Of a stretch of 40,205 bases of DNA, positions 5,725 through 14,354 are shown in pieces. Source of the stretch: an uncultured Clostridia bacterium. Its GTDB lineage: Bacteria; Bacillota; Clostridia; Christensenellales; Borkfalkiaceae. Numbering within the stretch: position 1 is the stretch's first letter; the number at the start of each line of letters is the position of its first letter. The stretch covers positions 1 through 40,205 of the forward strand of contig CASDRK010000007.1 in the NCBI GenBank assembly GCA_949283125.1, read 5' to 3'. The translations under genes and the position numbers were made by a program. The notes beneath the pieces were generated by a model. That model saw only the letters and a program-made list of their open reading frames with translations, ran no database searches and was not told the origin of the DNA.

Positions 5725-7560
5725 ATGAAAAAGCACAATCTTTTGCGCAAACTGTTGGCCGCAGGCATAAGCCTGACGGTTGCACTGTCGTGCGTGGCGA
5801 TGGCCGCCTGCGGCAACGACGACGCAGACACTGGCGACGGACAGCAAAACGACCAGACCGACGACGAAGAGACCCCCGGCACGGGTGAGGAAGATCCCGG
5901 CACGGACGACGAAGAGACCCCCGGCACGGGTGAGGAAGATCCCGGCACGGGCGACGAGGAGACCCCGGGCACGGGCGACGAAGAGACTCCCGGCACGGGC
6001 GACGAGGAAGATCCCCCCGGCACGGGCGACGAGGAAGATCCCCCCGCTGCGGACGCGTCAACCCCCCTGCCTGAGAAAAACAAGATATATGTTGTGGGCG
6101 ATTCGACGGTATGCTCGTTCACCGACGATTATTACATGCCCCGCTACGGCTACGGCACGCAGATAGCCGAATACTTCAACGTTACGGAAGAACAAGTGGA
6201 AAATCTTGCGATGTCGGGAAGAAGCTCCTTAAGCTTCCTTTCCGAGAGCAACTACACCACGCTTGAAACCTCCATCGCCGAGGGCGACTATCTGATAATA
6301 GGCTTCGGACACAACGACGAAAAGGACGACGACGCGGCACGCTACACTAACCCCGTGCCCGACTATCAGACGGCGACGGGAACCGACGGGGCTCCCTCCT
6401 TCCAGTACACTCTGTACGAAAACTATGTAAAACTCGCCAAGGACGCCGGCGCGACGCCCATACTGTGCACGCCCATAGTGAGATATTCTTCGTCGGCAAG
6501 CTACAGCGGCGAGAAGGTGCACGTGACCGACAAGGGCGACTATGCGGCCGCGATAAAGGCGCTGGGCGAGGACACCGACACGACGGTTGTGGACCTGACC
6601 ACGCTGACGAAGGAGCTGTACCTTGAAGACAACGAGGCCGCCGCGCTCTACCATGCGCATACCACATACGAGCTTGCCGCCGACGGCGTGACGAAGCAGC
6701 CTGCCGGCCGCGACGATACGCACATAAACAAGTACGGCGCGCAGGCGGTGGCATACGAATTTGCGCAGGCCATACTGCAGTCGGACAGCCCGCTCAAGGC
6801 CCATGCCGTAACGACGGCGACTGCCCCCGCAGATCCGTCGATCGCAATCAATAATAGCTATAGCAAACCCCTCTTCACCGCCCCCGACCTTTCGGCGCTG
6901 ACCCCCGTGGCCACAATAGGCACCGGCGAAAATCAGAGCGTGTGGTACAAAACCGCCATGGGCGATATAGGCGGCGACAACAAGATCCCCAACTTCTCCG
7001 CAACGTATGCCAATAATGTAATAACGGTATCCAATCCCGGCGGAACAAACGGTAAATTTGCAAACGCCGGCGACGGGTTCGGCGCGGCGTTCATGCAGGT
7101 AGACAAAGACAATAACTTTACCATAAGCGCAACAGTTACCCTTAAATCGATAGGCGAGTCGGCGGGCAACAATCAGGCGGGCTTCGGCATAATGCTGCGC
7201 GACGATATATATGTAGACGTCAACTCCAAAGCCATAAACAGCAACTTTGTTGCTGCCGGCATGATCATGGACGGCACCACAATATTCAGCCGCGACAATA
7301 AGTCCAGCCTGACAAAGGGCGATAAAACTGCAGCTCCGGCGGCAGGCGATGTTTACGAAATGAAGATTGTAAGGCTGGGGCAGGTTGTGACCGTAACCGT
7401 AACAAAGGGCGAAAACACCTATACCGAAACTTATACCGATTTCGACTTCACGGCCGTGGACACGGAGCATATGTATATATGCCTGTTCGTCAACCGCGGT
7501 ATGACGGTGGAATATTCCAATGTTGCATACACTTACGACGGGCAAGCGCAGGGCGCATAA
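5725..7560 (+). CDS. lipoprotein SGNH esterase (CE12 / rhamnogalacturonan acetylesterase-like) with C-terminal sugar-binding-like domain
   Basis: 611 residues with ribosome site GAGAGGGA. A lipoprotein signal peptide ends in AMAAC, so Cys29 is the lipidated residue and the enzyme sits on the outer face of the membrane. Residues about 45-108 are an acidic, repeated ETPGTG/EEDPGTG linker. The catalytic domain shows the SGNH blocks: GDST (Ser127), Gly165 in MSGRSS, GHND (Asn197) and DDTH (Asp330/His333). This layout fits rhamnogalacturonan or xylan acetylesterases that remove acetyl groups from pectin. After about residue 385 a beta-rich domain without catalytic motifs follows, probably binding carbohydrate. 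It is transcribed alone from a palindrome-embedded promoter and followed by a terminator. The substrate is inferred, supported by the nearby GH43 gene. Confidence 0.85.
   Translation: MKKHNLLRKLLAAGISLTVALSCVAMAACGNDDADTGDGQQNDQTDDEETPGTGEEDPGTDDEETPGTGEEDPGTGDEETPGTGDEETPGTGDEEDPPGTGDEEDPPAADASTPLPEKNKIYVVGDSTVCSFTDDYYMPRYGYGTQIAEYFNVTEEQVENLAMSGRSSLSFLSESNYTTLETSIAEGDYLIIGFGHNDEKDDDAARYTNPVPDYQTATGTDGAPSFQYTLYENYVKLAKDAGATPILCTPIVRYSSSASYSGEKVHVTDKGDYAAAIKALGEDTDTTVVDLTTLTKELYLEDNEAAALYHAHTTYELAADGVTKQPAGRDDTHINKYGAQAVAYEFAQAILQSDSPLKAHAVTTATAPADPSIAINNSYSKPLFTAPDLSALTPVATIGTGENQSVWYKTAMGDIGGDNKIPNFSATYANNVITVSNPGGTNGKFANAGDGFGAAFMQVDKDNNFTISATVTLKSIGESAGNNQAGFGIMLRDDIYVDVNSKAINSNFVAAGMIMDGTTIFSRDNKSSLTKGDKTAAPAAGDVYEMKIVRLGQVVTVTVTKGENTYTETYTDFDFTAVDTEHMYICLFVNRGMTVEYSNVAYTYDGQAQGA
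5863..6048 (+). repeat. tandem repeat coding for the acidic Pro-Thr-Gly linker
   Basis: Imperfect in-frame units coding for DEETPGTGEEDPGTG and shorter DEETPGTG variants. The units are multiples of three bases, so slippage would change linker length without breaking the frame. The linker spaces the esterase from its membrane anchor. Confidence 0.8.
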
Positions 7561-7583
7561 AGCGCGGACGGACGCAAATTTGC

Positions 7584-7610
7584 TGCGGCGGGGCATTCTG
7601 CCCCGCCGCA
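7584..7610 (+). terminator. terminator after esterase
   Basis: Perfect 12-bp arms (TGCGGCGGGGCA) around TTC, just after the stop. The U-tract is poor. Confidence 0.6.
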
Positions 7611-7679
7611 TAAATATACGCAAAAAACAAGCCGCTGAAAATGCGTTGCGCATAAATTGAATGAACGGAGGTTAAAAGG

Positions 7680-8060
7680 ATGAACAGGGCCAGAGCGTGC
7701 GCGCTGCGGGCAATTTTGTGGAGCGCGGCATACTACGTTGCAATTGCCGTGCTTGCGGCATATCTCGGGGGCATTGAATGTTTGAACGGCTGGCAGGCCG
7801 CGCTGACGTTTTTGCCGCTGGCGCCGCTGGCGGGCTCGTGCGAAATATTCTTCAACAAAAAACTTGCGCTTGCGGACGGCAGAACGACGGTGTGGGCGGC
7901 AGCCGACTGCGGCGCGAAATGCGCGGCGTACGTGCTGTTCATTCCGGCTTGCGTGGGAGCGATGCCGTACGGCGTGGGCATAGGCGCGGCCATAGCCGCC
8001 GCGGCTTTTTCGCTGTGCTGCGAAGGCGTGCTCGTTTTAAAGGCGGACAGGGCCGCATGA
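7680..8060 (+). CDS. small membrane protein, unknown function
   Basis: 126 residues with ribosome site GGAGG 9 nt before ATG. It has four hydrophobic segments (about 8-30, 40-55, 66-90 and 95-118) with short loops, so it is an integral membrane protein. The third segment holds several Ala/Cys residues and the C-terminus is short and charged. I do not recognise the family. It sits downstream of the esterase, separated by a terminator, and is followed by a strong hairpin, so it is probably its own unit. No promoter of good quality was seen. Confidence 0.7.
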   Translation: MNRARACALRAILWSAAYYVAIAVLAAYLGGIECLNGWQAALTFLPLAPLAGSCEIFFNKKLALADGRTTVWAAADCGAKCAAYVLFIPACVGAMPYGVGIGAAIAAAAFSLCCEGVLVLKADRAA

Positions 8061-8091
8061 AGGGCGCGGCGCGACGCACGCGATAAATATC

Positions 8092-8129
8092 GAGCGGGCC
8101 GGAGTGCGTATGCGCACTCCGGCCCGCTC
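8092..8129. terminator. bidirectional terminator between membrane protein and GH43
   Basis: Perfect 17-bp arms (GAGCGGGCCGGAGTGCG) around TATG. It lies between converging genes and has a short T-run to the right. Confidence 0.7.
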
Positions 8130-8153
8130 TTTGCGCGCGACGGCGCGCAACTT

Positions 8154-9578
8154 TCAGGCGAGGGTAAAATCGAGGATATCTATCGCTCCGTCGCCGAGGA
8201 AGAGAAAGTAGAGAGCAAAGACCTGACCGGGCGTTTTGAAGGGCGCGGAAAATGCCGTCCACTCCTTCGCTGGGGACACGGGCACCGTGGCGAGTGTGGC
8301 CGACCCGTCCGACACCACGATTTGCCCCGTGCCGCTGCCGCGCAGCCTGACGGAGACAGTGCTTGCGCCCTGCGGCGAAAAGTACTTGAACCCGCACACT
8401 GCGCAGCGGCGGAAGTTGGCTATGTGCTGAAAGGCTTCCTCCTCGCCGTCCTCTCCGTCTTGCGTGATGTAGGGATGAATGCCGCGCAGCGGCACTTCGC
8501 CGCGCATGGTGCCCGAACGGCTGCGCAGCACGCAGGCTATTGTGGCCGGATATGTGCCCCTGCCCGCCAGCGGCCCGCCGTTCAGACCGCAGCTTGTCAT
8601 CTCTACCTGCGGTATGGCGCCGTCCGGCAACACCTTTATCTCCTCCGCGCAGGCCTGCCGCGAGAACGAGCTTCTGTTTGTGTGGCGGTGATAGAACACG
8701 TACCACTTGCCGTTTATGTTTTCTATCGACCCGTGATTGTTGCCTATGTAGTTGTTGCAGTCGCTTTCGTCCTTTATGTCGCCCATGCCTATGTCGCCGT
8801 TGGAAATTATGGTGCCGCCGAACCGGAAGGGGCCTTCGGGACTTTGTGAAAGGGCATAGCACAGTTCGTGACCGTAGTAGGACGACCAGATGAAACAGTA
8901 CTTGTCGCCAACCTTGCGAATGGACGACGCTTCAAAAAATTCGTGTCCTTCAAATCCCGTGCCCGCCGAATTGGAAAATGACGGGGCTATCTTTTTGGGT
9001 TCGCCGACGATGGTGAGCATATCGTCCGCAAGGCGATAGACCCATGCATATGTGTAAGTTTTGGGCACTTCCATAAGGTGCCGCGGTGGATAGGGGCAGT
9101 AGCCCGTATAAAGGTAATTTTTTCCTTCGTCGCGCAATATGGCGGGGTCAAACGCATACGGTTCGCCCGCGCGCGAGGAGAGCACGTGGCCGTCGGAAAA
9201 GCGCACGTGGCCGTAAAATTCGTACTTGCCCGCGGGGGTGTCGCACACGGCCACGGATATGACCGAGACAAAGTCGAGCGCGTAGTACAGATAGTAGCGC
9301 CCGTCCGCGCCACGGCACACGTCGGGCGCAAACAGCATGTGCGAGCCGTCGGCATTCAAGGGGTCCTGCTCCTTTTTATATATAGTGCCTTCGCACCGCC
9401 AGTTTTTAAGGTCGTTTACGGGCGCGGACCAGCACACGTAGTCGTTCATGCAGAATTTGTCGCCGCCGGCGCGGTCGTGACTGCCGAACAGATACACCCT
9501 TTTGCCGAACACGTGGGGTTCGCCGTCGGGCACGTATTCCCACAGCGGCAGAAAGGGGTTGAAAACTTGCTTTTTCAT
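8154..9578 (-). CDS. glycoside hydrolase family 43 (arabinosidase/xylosidase-like) with C-terminal CBM6-like domain
   Basis: 474 residues. The start is fixed by AGGTG 6 nt upstream. The N-terminal five-bladed propeller begins with the block EPHVFGKRVYLFGSHD, where GH43 enzymes place the catalytic base; this copy reads DGEPHV rather than the common DPHV. Later GH43 blocks are FAPDVCRGADGRYYLYY, FDPAILRDEGKNYLY (the modulating Asp) and GHEFFEASSIRK (the general-acid Glu). The last 120 residues form a beta-sandwich like CBM6. No signal peptide is visible, so it probably acts in the cytoplasm on imported arabino- or xylo-oligosaccharides. Together with the extracellular esterase nearby it suggests use of plant cell-wall side chains. 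Confidence 0.85.
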   Translation of the reverse strand: MKKQVFNPFLPLWEYVPDGEPHVFGKRVYLFGSHDRAGGDKFCMNDYVCWSAPVNDLKNWRCEGTIYKKEQDPLNADGSHMLFAPDVCRGADGRYYLYYALDFVSVISVAVCDTPAGKYEFYGHVRFSDGHVLSSRAGEPYAFDPAILRDEGKNYLYTGYCPYPPRHLMEVPKTYTYAWVYRLADDMLTIVGEPKKIAPSFSNSAGTGFEGHEFFEASSIRKVGDKYCFIWSSYYGHELCYALSQSPEGPFRFGGTIISNGDIGMGDIKDESDCNNYIGNNHGSIENINGKWYVFYHRHTNRSSFSRQACAEEIKVLPDGAIPQVEMTSCGLNGGPLAGRGTYPATIACVLRSRSGTMRGEVPLRGIHPYITQDGEDGEEEAFQHIANFRRCAVCGFKYFSPQGASTVSVRLRGSGTGQIVVSDGSATLATVPVSPAKEWTAFSAPFKTPGQVFALYFLFLGDGAIDILDFTLA

Positions 9579-9594
9579 GTTTCACCTCGCCTTC

Positions 9595-9623
9595 ATTATA
9601 CACCCTTTCTCTCCCGAAATCAA
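9595..9623 (-). promoter_or_regulatory. GH43 promoter
   Basis: Minus strand: TTGATT (9623-9618), a 17-bp spacer and TATAAT (9600-9595). The leader would be only about 10 nt, just enough for the ribosome site. Confidence 0.75.
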
Positions 9624-9647
9624 TACCCGCGCGCAATAAAGGGAAAA

Positions 9648-9691
9648 GCTCCGCGCCCGCGCACGGCGTGCGCGGGCGCGGAGCACGTTTT
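9648..9691. terminator. strong hairpin with T-tract in a divergent intergenic region
   Basis: 17-bp perfect arms (GCTCCGCGCCCGCGCAC) around GGC, then ACGTTTTT. It lies between divergent genes (GH43 on minus, spoIIR on plus), where no terminator is expected. Confidence 0.7.
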
Positions 9692-9841
9692 TAATGCCGC
9701 CCTCCCCCCTGCCCCCGTCCGTCTGCCGCCGCAGCAAAAAACGGCCGCAACCGTTCGCTTCGTCTCGGCTGCAGGAAAAAAAACTGCGCTTACTCTTCTG
9801 CGTTCAAAATAAAAGGGCGGCTGAAATAAAATGCGATATTG

Positions 9842-9882
9842 CCCCGCCCCTCCGCAAAACATGCGGAGGGGCGGGGTGTTTT
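9842..9882 (+). terminator. second strong terminator before spoIIR
   Basis: 15-bp perfect arms (CCCCGCCCCTCCGCA) around AAACA, then TGTTTTTA. It would insulate spoIIR from any transcript arising in 9692-9841. Confidence 0.75.
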
Positions 9883-9975
9883 TATGCTGCGCGGGAAAAT
9901 TTAGCGACGGGCGAAAATGTCCGCGCCGGAAAAGTTTATGTTATAAATTCTTTCACGGCGGGCAATAACGCAGGC

Positions 9976-10503
9976 ATGAAAAAATTGTGTATATCTTTTT
10001 GCGTTTTACTCATCTTAATTGCAACGATATGCGCGGCCGCAAGCGCGGGCGGCGGGGCGCAGACGGAATATCTGCGCATACACGTGCGGGCAAATTCAAA
10101 CTCCGCCGCAGACCAGAGCATTAAATACGCCGTTAAGGACGAAGTGGTCGGCTTTATCGCGCCGTACGCGGCGCGGTGCTCCGCCAAAGACGAGGCGATG
10201 GAGCTGATAGCCGAACTGACGGACGAGATAGAGGGCGTGTGCGATGAGGCTTTAAAAGGGCTCGGGGCGGACTACCGCGCCCGCGTGGAGGTGCGGCGCG
10301 AACACTTCCCCACGCGCGTCTACGACGGCGTCACTCTTGAGGAGGGCGAATACGACGCCCTTATCATTGAGCTGGGCGAAGGCTCGGGCGACAACTGGTG
10401 GTGCGTGCTGTATCCGCCGCTGTGCTTTACGTCCGCCTCGGCCGACGTGCAATATCGCAGTTTGATTAAAGACATAATAGATAATTTTTTTAAAAGGGAC
10501 TGA
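9976..10503 (+). CDS. spoIIR: stage II sporulation protein R
   Basis: 175 residues from the ATG at 9976. A longer frame from 9694 crosses the terminators and lacks a signal peptide. An N-terminal secretion signal (MKKLCISFCVLLILIATICA) is followed by the SpoIIR core: LRIHVRANSNSAADQSIKY, FPTRVYDGVTLEEGEYDAL, then GEGSGDNWWCVLYPPLC. SpoIIR is made in the forespore under sigma-F and secreted into the intermembrane space to trigger SpoIIGA cleavage of pro-sigma-E. A sequence at 9893-9902 (GGGAAAATTT) is close to a sigma-F -10, but no matching -35 is clear. sleB follows after 54 bp. Confidence 0.95.
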   Translation: MKKLCISFCVLLILIATICAAASAGGGAQTEYLRIHVRANSNSAADQSIKYAVKDEVVGFIAPYAARCSAKDEAMELIAELTDEIEGVCDEALKGLGADYRARVEVRREHFPTRVYDGVTLEEGEYDALIIELGEGSGDNWWCVLYPPLCFTSASADVQYRSLIKDIIDNFFKRD

Positions 10504-10557
10504 ATCGGGCGGGGCGCAGGCTTTGCCCGACAATGCCCGGGAGGATGAAAAAACGCA

Positions 10558-11298
10558 ATGAAAAAAGCTTTTAAAGCCGGCATTGCCCTGGCCGCCACAA
10601 TGGCGTTGTTTGCGGGATATGCCGCGGTCAACTTGAGCATGCAGCCCGAAGTTTACCCTGCGGCGGAAGTTGCGGAAGCCGCCGTTTTAAGGCAGGGTTC
10701 GAGGGGCGGCGAGGTAAAAGAGGTGCAGCGCCGCCTTAAGATGTGGGGATACTACTCCGGCGCCGTGGACGGCATATACGGCGCAAAGACGACGGAAGCC
10801 GTAAAGTACTTTCAGCGCAAGAACGGCCTTGCGGCCGACGGCGTGGCCGGCAAAGCCACATTTGCCGCGCTGGGCATGAACGACAGCGTCAAAGCGCTGG
10901 AAGATCAGGGCCGGCCGGGAAACCAGTCGGGCGGCAGCAACTACACCGATTCCGATCTGTACCTTCTGGCCAGATGCATATACGCCGAGGCGCGCGGCGA
11001 GAGCTATACCGGTCAGGTGGCCGTGGGCGCGGTGGTGCTGAACAGGGTGGACAGCCCGCAGTTCCCCAACACTATTGCTGGGGTAATATATCAGAAGAAC
11101 GCCTTCACTGCCGTAAACGACGGGCAGATAAACCTCGAGCCCGACCAGACGGCCCTGAACGCGGCCAGCGACGCGATGAACGGATGGGATCCCACTTACG
11201 GGTGTCTTTATTACTACAACCCGGCCGTTGCCACGAGCAGCTGGATATTCGGCCGCGAGACGGTTACGGTGATAGGCAAGCACGTGTTTGCCATTTAG
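10558..11298 (+). CDS. sleB: spore cortex-lytic enzyme SleB
   Basis: 246 residues. An N-terminal signal or anchor segment (about 1-24) is followed by a peptidoglycan-binding domain (about 43-105, with LRQGSRGGEVKEVQRRL and DGIYGAKTTEAVKYFQ). A Gly/Ser-rich linker leads to the SleB/CwlJ hydrolase domain (about 130-246). That domain begins LYLLARCIYAEARGESYTGQVAVGAVV, with the catalytic Glu in YAEARGE. It is a lytic transglycosylase stored in the spore that opens cortex peptidoglycan at germination. ypeB follows 10 bp later, the conserved pairing in which each protein stabilises the other. Confidence 0.96.
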   Translation: MKKAFKAGIALAATMALFAGYAAVNLSMQPEVYPAAEVAEAAVLRQGSRGGEVKEVQRRLKMWGYYSGAVDGIYGAKTTEAVKYFQRKNGLAADGVAGKATFAALGMNDSVKALEDQGRPGNQSGGSNYTDSDLYLLARCIYAEARGESYTGQVAVGAVVLNRVDSPQFPNTIAGVIYQKNAFTAVNDGQINLEPDQTALNAASDAMNGWDPTYGCLYYYNPAVATSSWIFGRETVTVIGKHVFAI

Positions 11299-11308
11299 GA
11301 GGAGAAAC

Positions 11309-12943
11309 ATGCAGGAAGATAGAAAAAATATTTCGAGCGGAGCGCAAAAGGCGGAAAATCTCGCCGGCGGCGGACGCGGTGACGGCGGCGAAGAGAGCGC
11401 AAGGCAGACGGCCTCGCTTGATGAGCTTAAAAGCAACAGCCCCGTCGCGGACGACGGCGGAAACGGCCGAAACGGCGAGCTTGCCAAGGACGCGCGCGCG
11501 GCAAAAGCCGAGGCCCGCTCCGCCGACCGCGAAGCGGCGGCCGCAAAAGATCAGGCAGAGCGCGAACGCCGCAGGCGCGAAAGGGCCGAAAAACGCGCGG
11601 AGAAGCGCAAAGGCGGCCGCGCGCCCGGCTTCGGCGGCTGGCTGGCGGCGGTAATAGCGCTGAGCACGGCCTGCCTTGCGCTGGCAACCATAGTGACCTA
11701 CGGCTGGATAAACATGTCGGCCATGCAGGGCAGCATGGCGGGCATGCAGACACGGTCGCTGTACGAGCTGAACGCCATCGTAGACAATCTGGACTCCAAC
11801 CTGTCCAAAGCGAGGGTGGCAACCTCCCCCCGCGACAGGACGAAGCTGCTTTCGGACATCGCCATAGAGAGCGAGCTGGCGGAAGCCGTGCTCGAGCGTC
11901 TGCCGCTGGACGGCTCGGCGACGGGCGACATGGTCGCGTTCATAAACAAGATGGGCGACAGCGCGCGCAGCATGCTGTACGCCGTGGCCGACGGCGGCGA
12001 ACTTTCAAAGTGGCAGCAGGACAGCCTTGAATATATGTACGCAACCAATCTCAAGCTGAAGCGCGCCCTGAACGAAGCTACGGCGCAGATAGGCCAAAAG
12101 GACGTGGAAGAGCTGCTGCGCGACAAGGGCGGCGCTCTGGCAGACAGCTTTTCGGACATTAAAAACAACGTCATCGAGGAGCCGAGGGGCATATTCGACG
12201 GCCCCTTCGCGGAGAGCGCGGAGGACATCAATATTTCCTACTTCGACGGCATGGAGGAGATAAGCCGCGGCCGCGCCGAGGAGCTGGCGGCGGAACTGTT
12301 TGCCGACTACGGCGTAACGGAGACGCGCTGCAGCGGAGAGACGAAGGCGCGCGGGCTGGAGCTTTACAACGTGGAGCTTGAAACCGACGACGGCGGAATG
12401 CTGGCGCAGTTTTCCAAAAAGGGCGGCAAGCTTGTGATGTTCGACAGCTACAAATCGTGCGCCGACCACAATTTTTCCGTTGAAAGGTGCGCCGATATAG
12501 CGCAGCAGTTTCTTATGGCCGCGGGATATGTCGGGCTTAAGCCCGTATGGACGAGCGAAAACGGCACTACGTGCAACATCAATTTCTGCCCGGAACAGGA
12601 CGGCGCCGTGCTGTATCCCGACATGATAAAGGTAAAGGTGTGCGAGGAGCGCGGAATAGTGACGGGAGCGGAGGCGACAAGCTACGTGATGAACCATTCG
12701 CAGCGCGATATGGCGGGGGCAACCGTAACGGAAGAGAGCGCGCGTAGCGTGATTGACGGCAGAATAGAGGTGAATTCTTCGCGACTTGCGCTCATTCCGC
12801 TCAACGACGAAGAGTGCCTGTGCTATGAATTCGGCGGCACTTTTGACGGCAGAGACTATTTTGTCTACGTCGACGCGCAGACGTGCGAAGAAGTTCAGGT
12901 GCTGACCGTGATAGGCACGGCCCAGGGCCGCGCAATACTGTAA
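11309..12943 (+). CDS. ypeB: germination protein YpeB with long N-terminal cytoplasmic extension
   Basis: 544 residues. The ATG at 11309 follows AGGAGG at 6 nt. The membrane segment, which normally lies at the very N-terminus of YpeB, is here at about 110-130. It is preceded by about 105 hydrophilic residues ending in a dense Arg/Lys/Glu helix (about 78-101). After the membrane segment come the helical YpeB domain and three PepSY-type domains toward the C-terminus (SYFDGMEEISRGRAEELAAE, then SVERCADIAQQFLM, then a last copy ending near 540). YpeB is required to accumulate SleB in the spore. A strong terminator follows. Confidence 0.93.
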   Translation: MQEDRKNISSGAQKAENLAGGGRGDGGEESARQTASLDELKSNSPVADDGGNGRNGELAKDARAAKAEARSADREAAAAKDQAERERRRRERAEKRAEKRKGGRAPGFGGWLAAVIALSTACLALATIVTYGWINMSAMQGSMAGMQTRSLYELNAIVDNLDSNLSKARVATSPRDRTKLLSDIAIESELAEAVLERLPLDGSATGDMVAFINKMGDSARSMLYAVADGGELSKWQQDSLEYMYATNLKLKRALNEATAQIGQKDVEELLRDKGGALADSFSDIKNNVIEEPRGIFDGPFAESAEDINISYFDGMEEISRGRAEELAAELFADYGVTETRCSGETKARGLELYNVELETDDGGMLAQFSKKGGKLVMFDSYKSCADHNFSVERCADIAQQFLMAAGYVGLKPVWTSENGTTCNINFCPEQDGAVLYPDMIKVKVCEERGIVTGAEATSYVMNHSQRDMAGATVTEESARSVIDGRIEVNSSRLALIPLNDEECLCYEFGGTFDGRDYFVYVDAQTCEEVQVLTVIGTAQGRAIL

Positions 12944-12961
12944 GTTTGACCCGGACAAGCG

Positions 12962-13010
12962 GAGATATCCCGCGGCGAACGCGTTCGCCGCGGGATATCT
13001 CTTTCTTTTT
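12962..13010 (+). terminator. spoIIR-sleB-ypeB operon terminator
   Basis: 19-bp perfect arms around GC, followed by TTTCTTTTT. One of the strongest terminators in the window. Confidence 0.9.
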
Positions 13011-13224
13011 CCGCAAACGATTGCGCGTGCGGGCGGCGGAAAATTTCCCAAAGCCCGCTCCCAAAGCATGCGGAATCTCAATGCGCGCGCGACGGACAAA
13101 GCGCGGCGCAATATCCGCGGAGCTTGCCGCGTGCGGCAAAAAGCATTTTTCCGTACTTCGCCGCATTATCGCGTCTCTTCGGCGGCAAGGCGTTTTATGC
13201 CGCGGTCCGGCTGCACATTTCGAG

Positions 13225-13250
13225 TCGGGCGCGGCATATGCCGCGCCCGA
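13225..13250. repeat. 26-bp perfect palindrome
   Basis: Two 13-bp arms (TCGGGCGCGGCAT and its complement) with no spacer. There is no T-tract, so it is not a simple terminator. It may be a protein-binding site or a remnant of a repeat. Confidence 0.6.
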
Positions 13251-13989
13251 TACAATGCTTTGCGGCAAAAACCACTTACCGCCGGCCCATTCCCGAAGAA
13301 ACGGGCCGCGACGGCACGCGGCCCGTTTCATACGTGCATAATAAATAATATTGCGGCCTTGACCCGTGTGCCCGACGCAGACAGCAACCCGGCATCCTCT
13401 CCTCACTTCAGATTGCGCCGCGCGCAATGGCGGCGACCATTGAACGGGACATACGTCCGCACATATCCCGGCCGGACGCAATAAGCAGCGCCGTTGCGCA
13501 AAAGAGTTTGCGGCAAAAGGCGCTATCGGAGTTGCCGTCAGGGCAATGCCGGCAACTCCGCCTTGCCGGGCGACGGCCGCGGAAAGCCGTTGCCTGCGCG
13601 GGAACGCCGCGCCACGGCATATACATGAATTTGCCGCGGACACAAATATTTTGCATTCACGGGCGGGACAGCCGCAGCGCGCGACATAGAGCATATCTGT
13701 ATTGAAATACAACTGCCGCCGATTGAAGCGCAGGGCGAACCGTGTGCGCAGTCCTACTCGCTCTCCTTATCCGCGCGCGCATCGCATTGTCCCGCACATA
13801 TGCCCGCACAACACTCAAAAATTTGCGGCAAATCTGTTTTAAATCGTCTCCCGCCGACGGCGGTCGACGAACAGACGGGCCTTAATACCGCCGCCCTGCC
13901 GACGTCGCATGCATGACAGGCAGAGCGAGTTTCAATTCCCGGCCGCCTATGACTCTTTATATCGGCAATAAGGCAATAATTACCAAAAG

Positions 13990-14082
13990 TTATCAACAAT
14001 ATCCACGAATTTCGACTTTATCCGACATTAAACATGCGTTTGTATTTCTTGTTCGATTCAAACTTATTAAAAGTTATCAACA
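13990..14082. promoter_or_regulatory. pair of DnaA-box-like sites away from oriC
   Basis: TTATCAACA occurs twice in the same orientation at 13990-13998 and 14074-14082, each one base from the TTATCCACA consensus, in an A/T-rich stretch. A TGTTTATAA-like motif follows at about 14111. The same TTATCAACA and TGTTTATAA words occur at the proposed oriC near 23.7 kb. They could be a second origin half, a DnaA-titration site or chance. Confidence 0.4.
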
Positions 14083-14354
14083 ATTGAACGGTGCATATGT
14101 GCACAGCAATTGTTTATAAAATGACGGACAAAGGAAAAAAGTGTTACGCGTAAACGCCCGCACAGGCGGCGAATTGCCGCAAACGCAAACCAAAAACGGC
14201 AGTCTTTCGGGCGGCGCTGTGGCGACGCCGCAGCACCGCCCGACAAACAATTTTCCGCCTTGAAAGGTTCATATCGTCGGCGGCGGAGCGGGACTTGCTC
14301 CCCTTTCTCCCGGGCAACGCTTTAAGCACACACGCCCACCATATTTTTACAAAA

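Larger units (their letters stand above)
13011..14354. other. 1.3-kb non-coding region with palindromes and DnaA-box pair
   Basis: No open frame here has a ribosome site or plausible composition. It contains a 26-bp perfect palindrome (13225-13250), a 12-bp-arm hairpin (AAACGGGCCGCG, 13299-13310 and 13317-13328) and, at its A/T-rich right part, two DnaA-box-like sites. Most of it is unexplained. Confidence 0.5.

Noticed and set aside
6229-7653. 474-codon open frame antisense to the esterase
   Set aside because: Mirrors the high G+C codon bias of the real gene; no ribosome site and no recognisable protein.
13068-13484. Open frames in the 13-14 kb spacer
   Set aside because: Arg/Pro/Ala-rich, overlapping in several frames, no ribosome sites, and interrupted by perfect hairpins.
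13011-14354. SRP RNA, 6S RNA or other housekeeping RNA
   Set aside because: Looked for the conserved SRP apical-loop words and a 6S-like long stem with open centre; none recognised.
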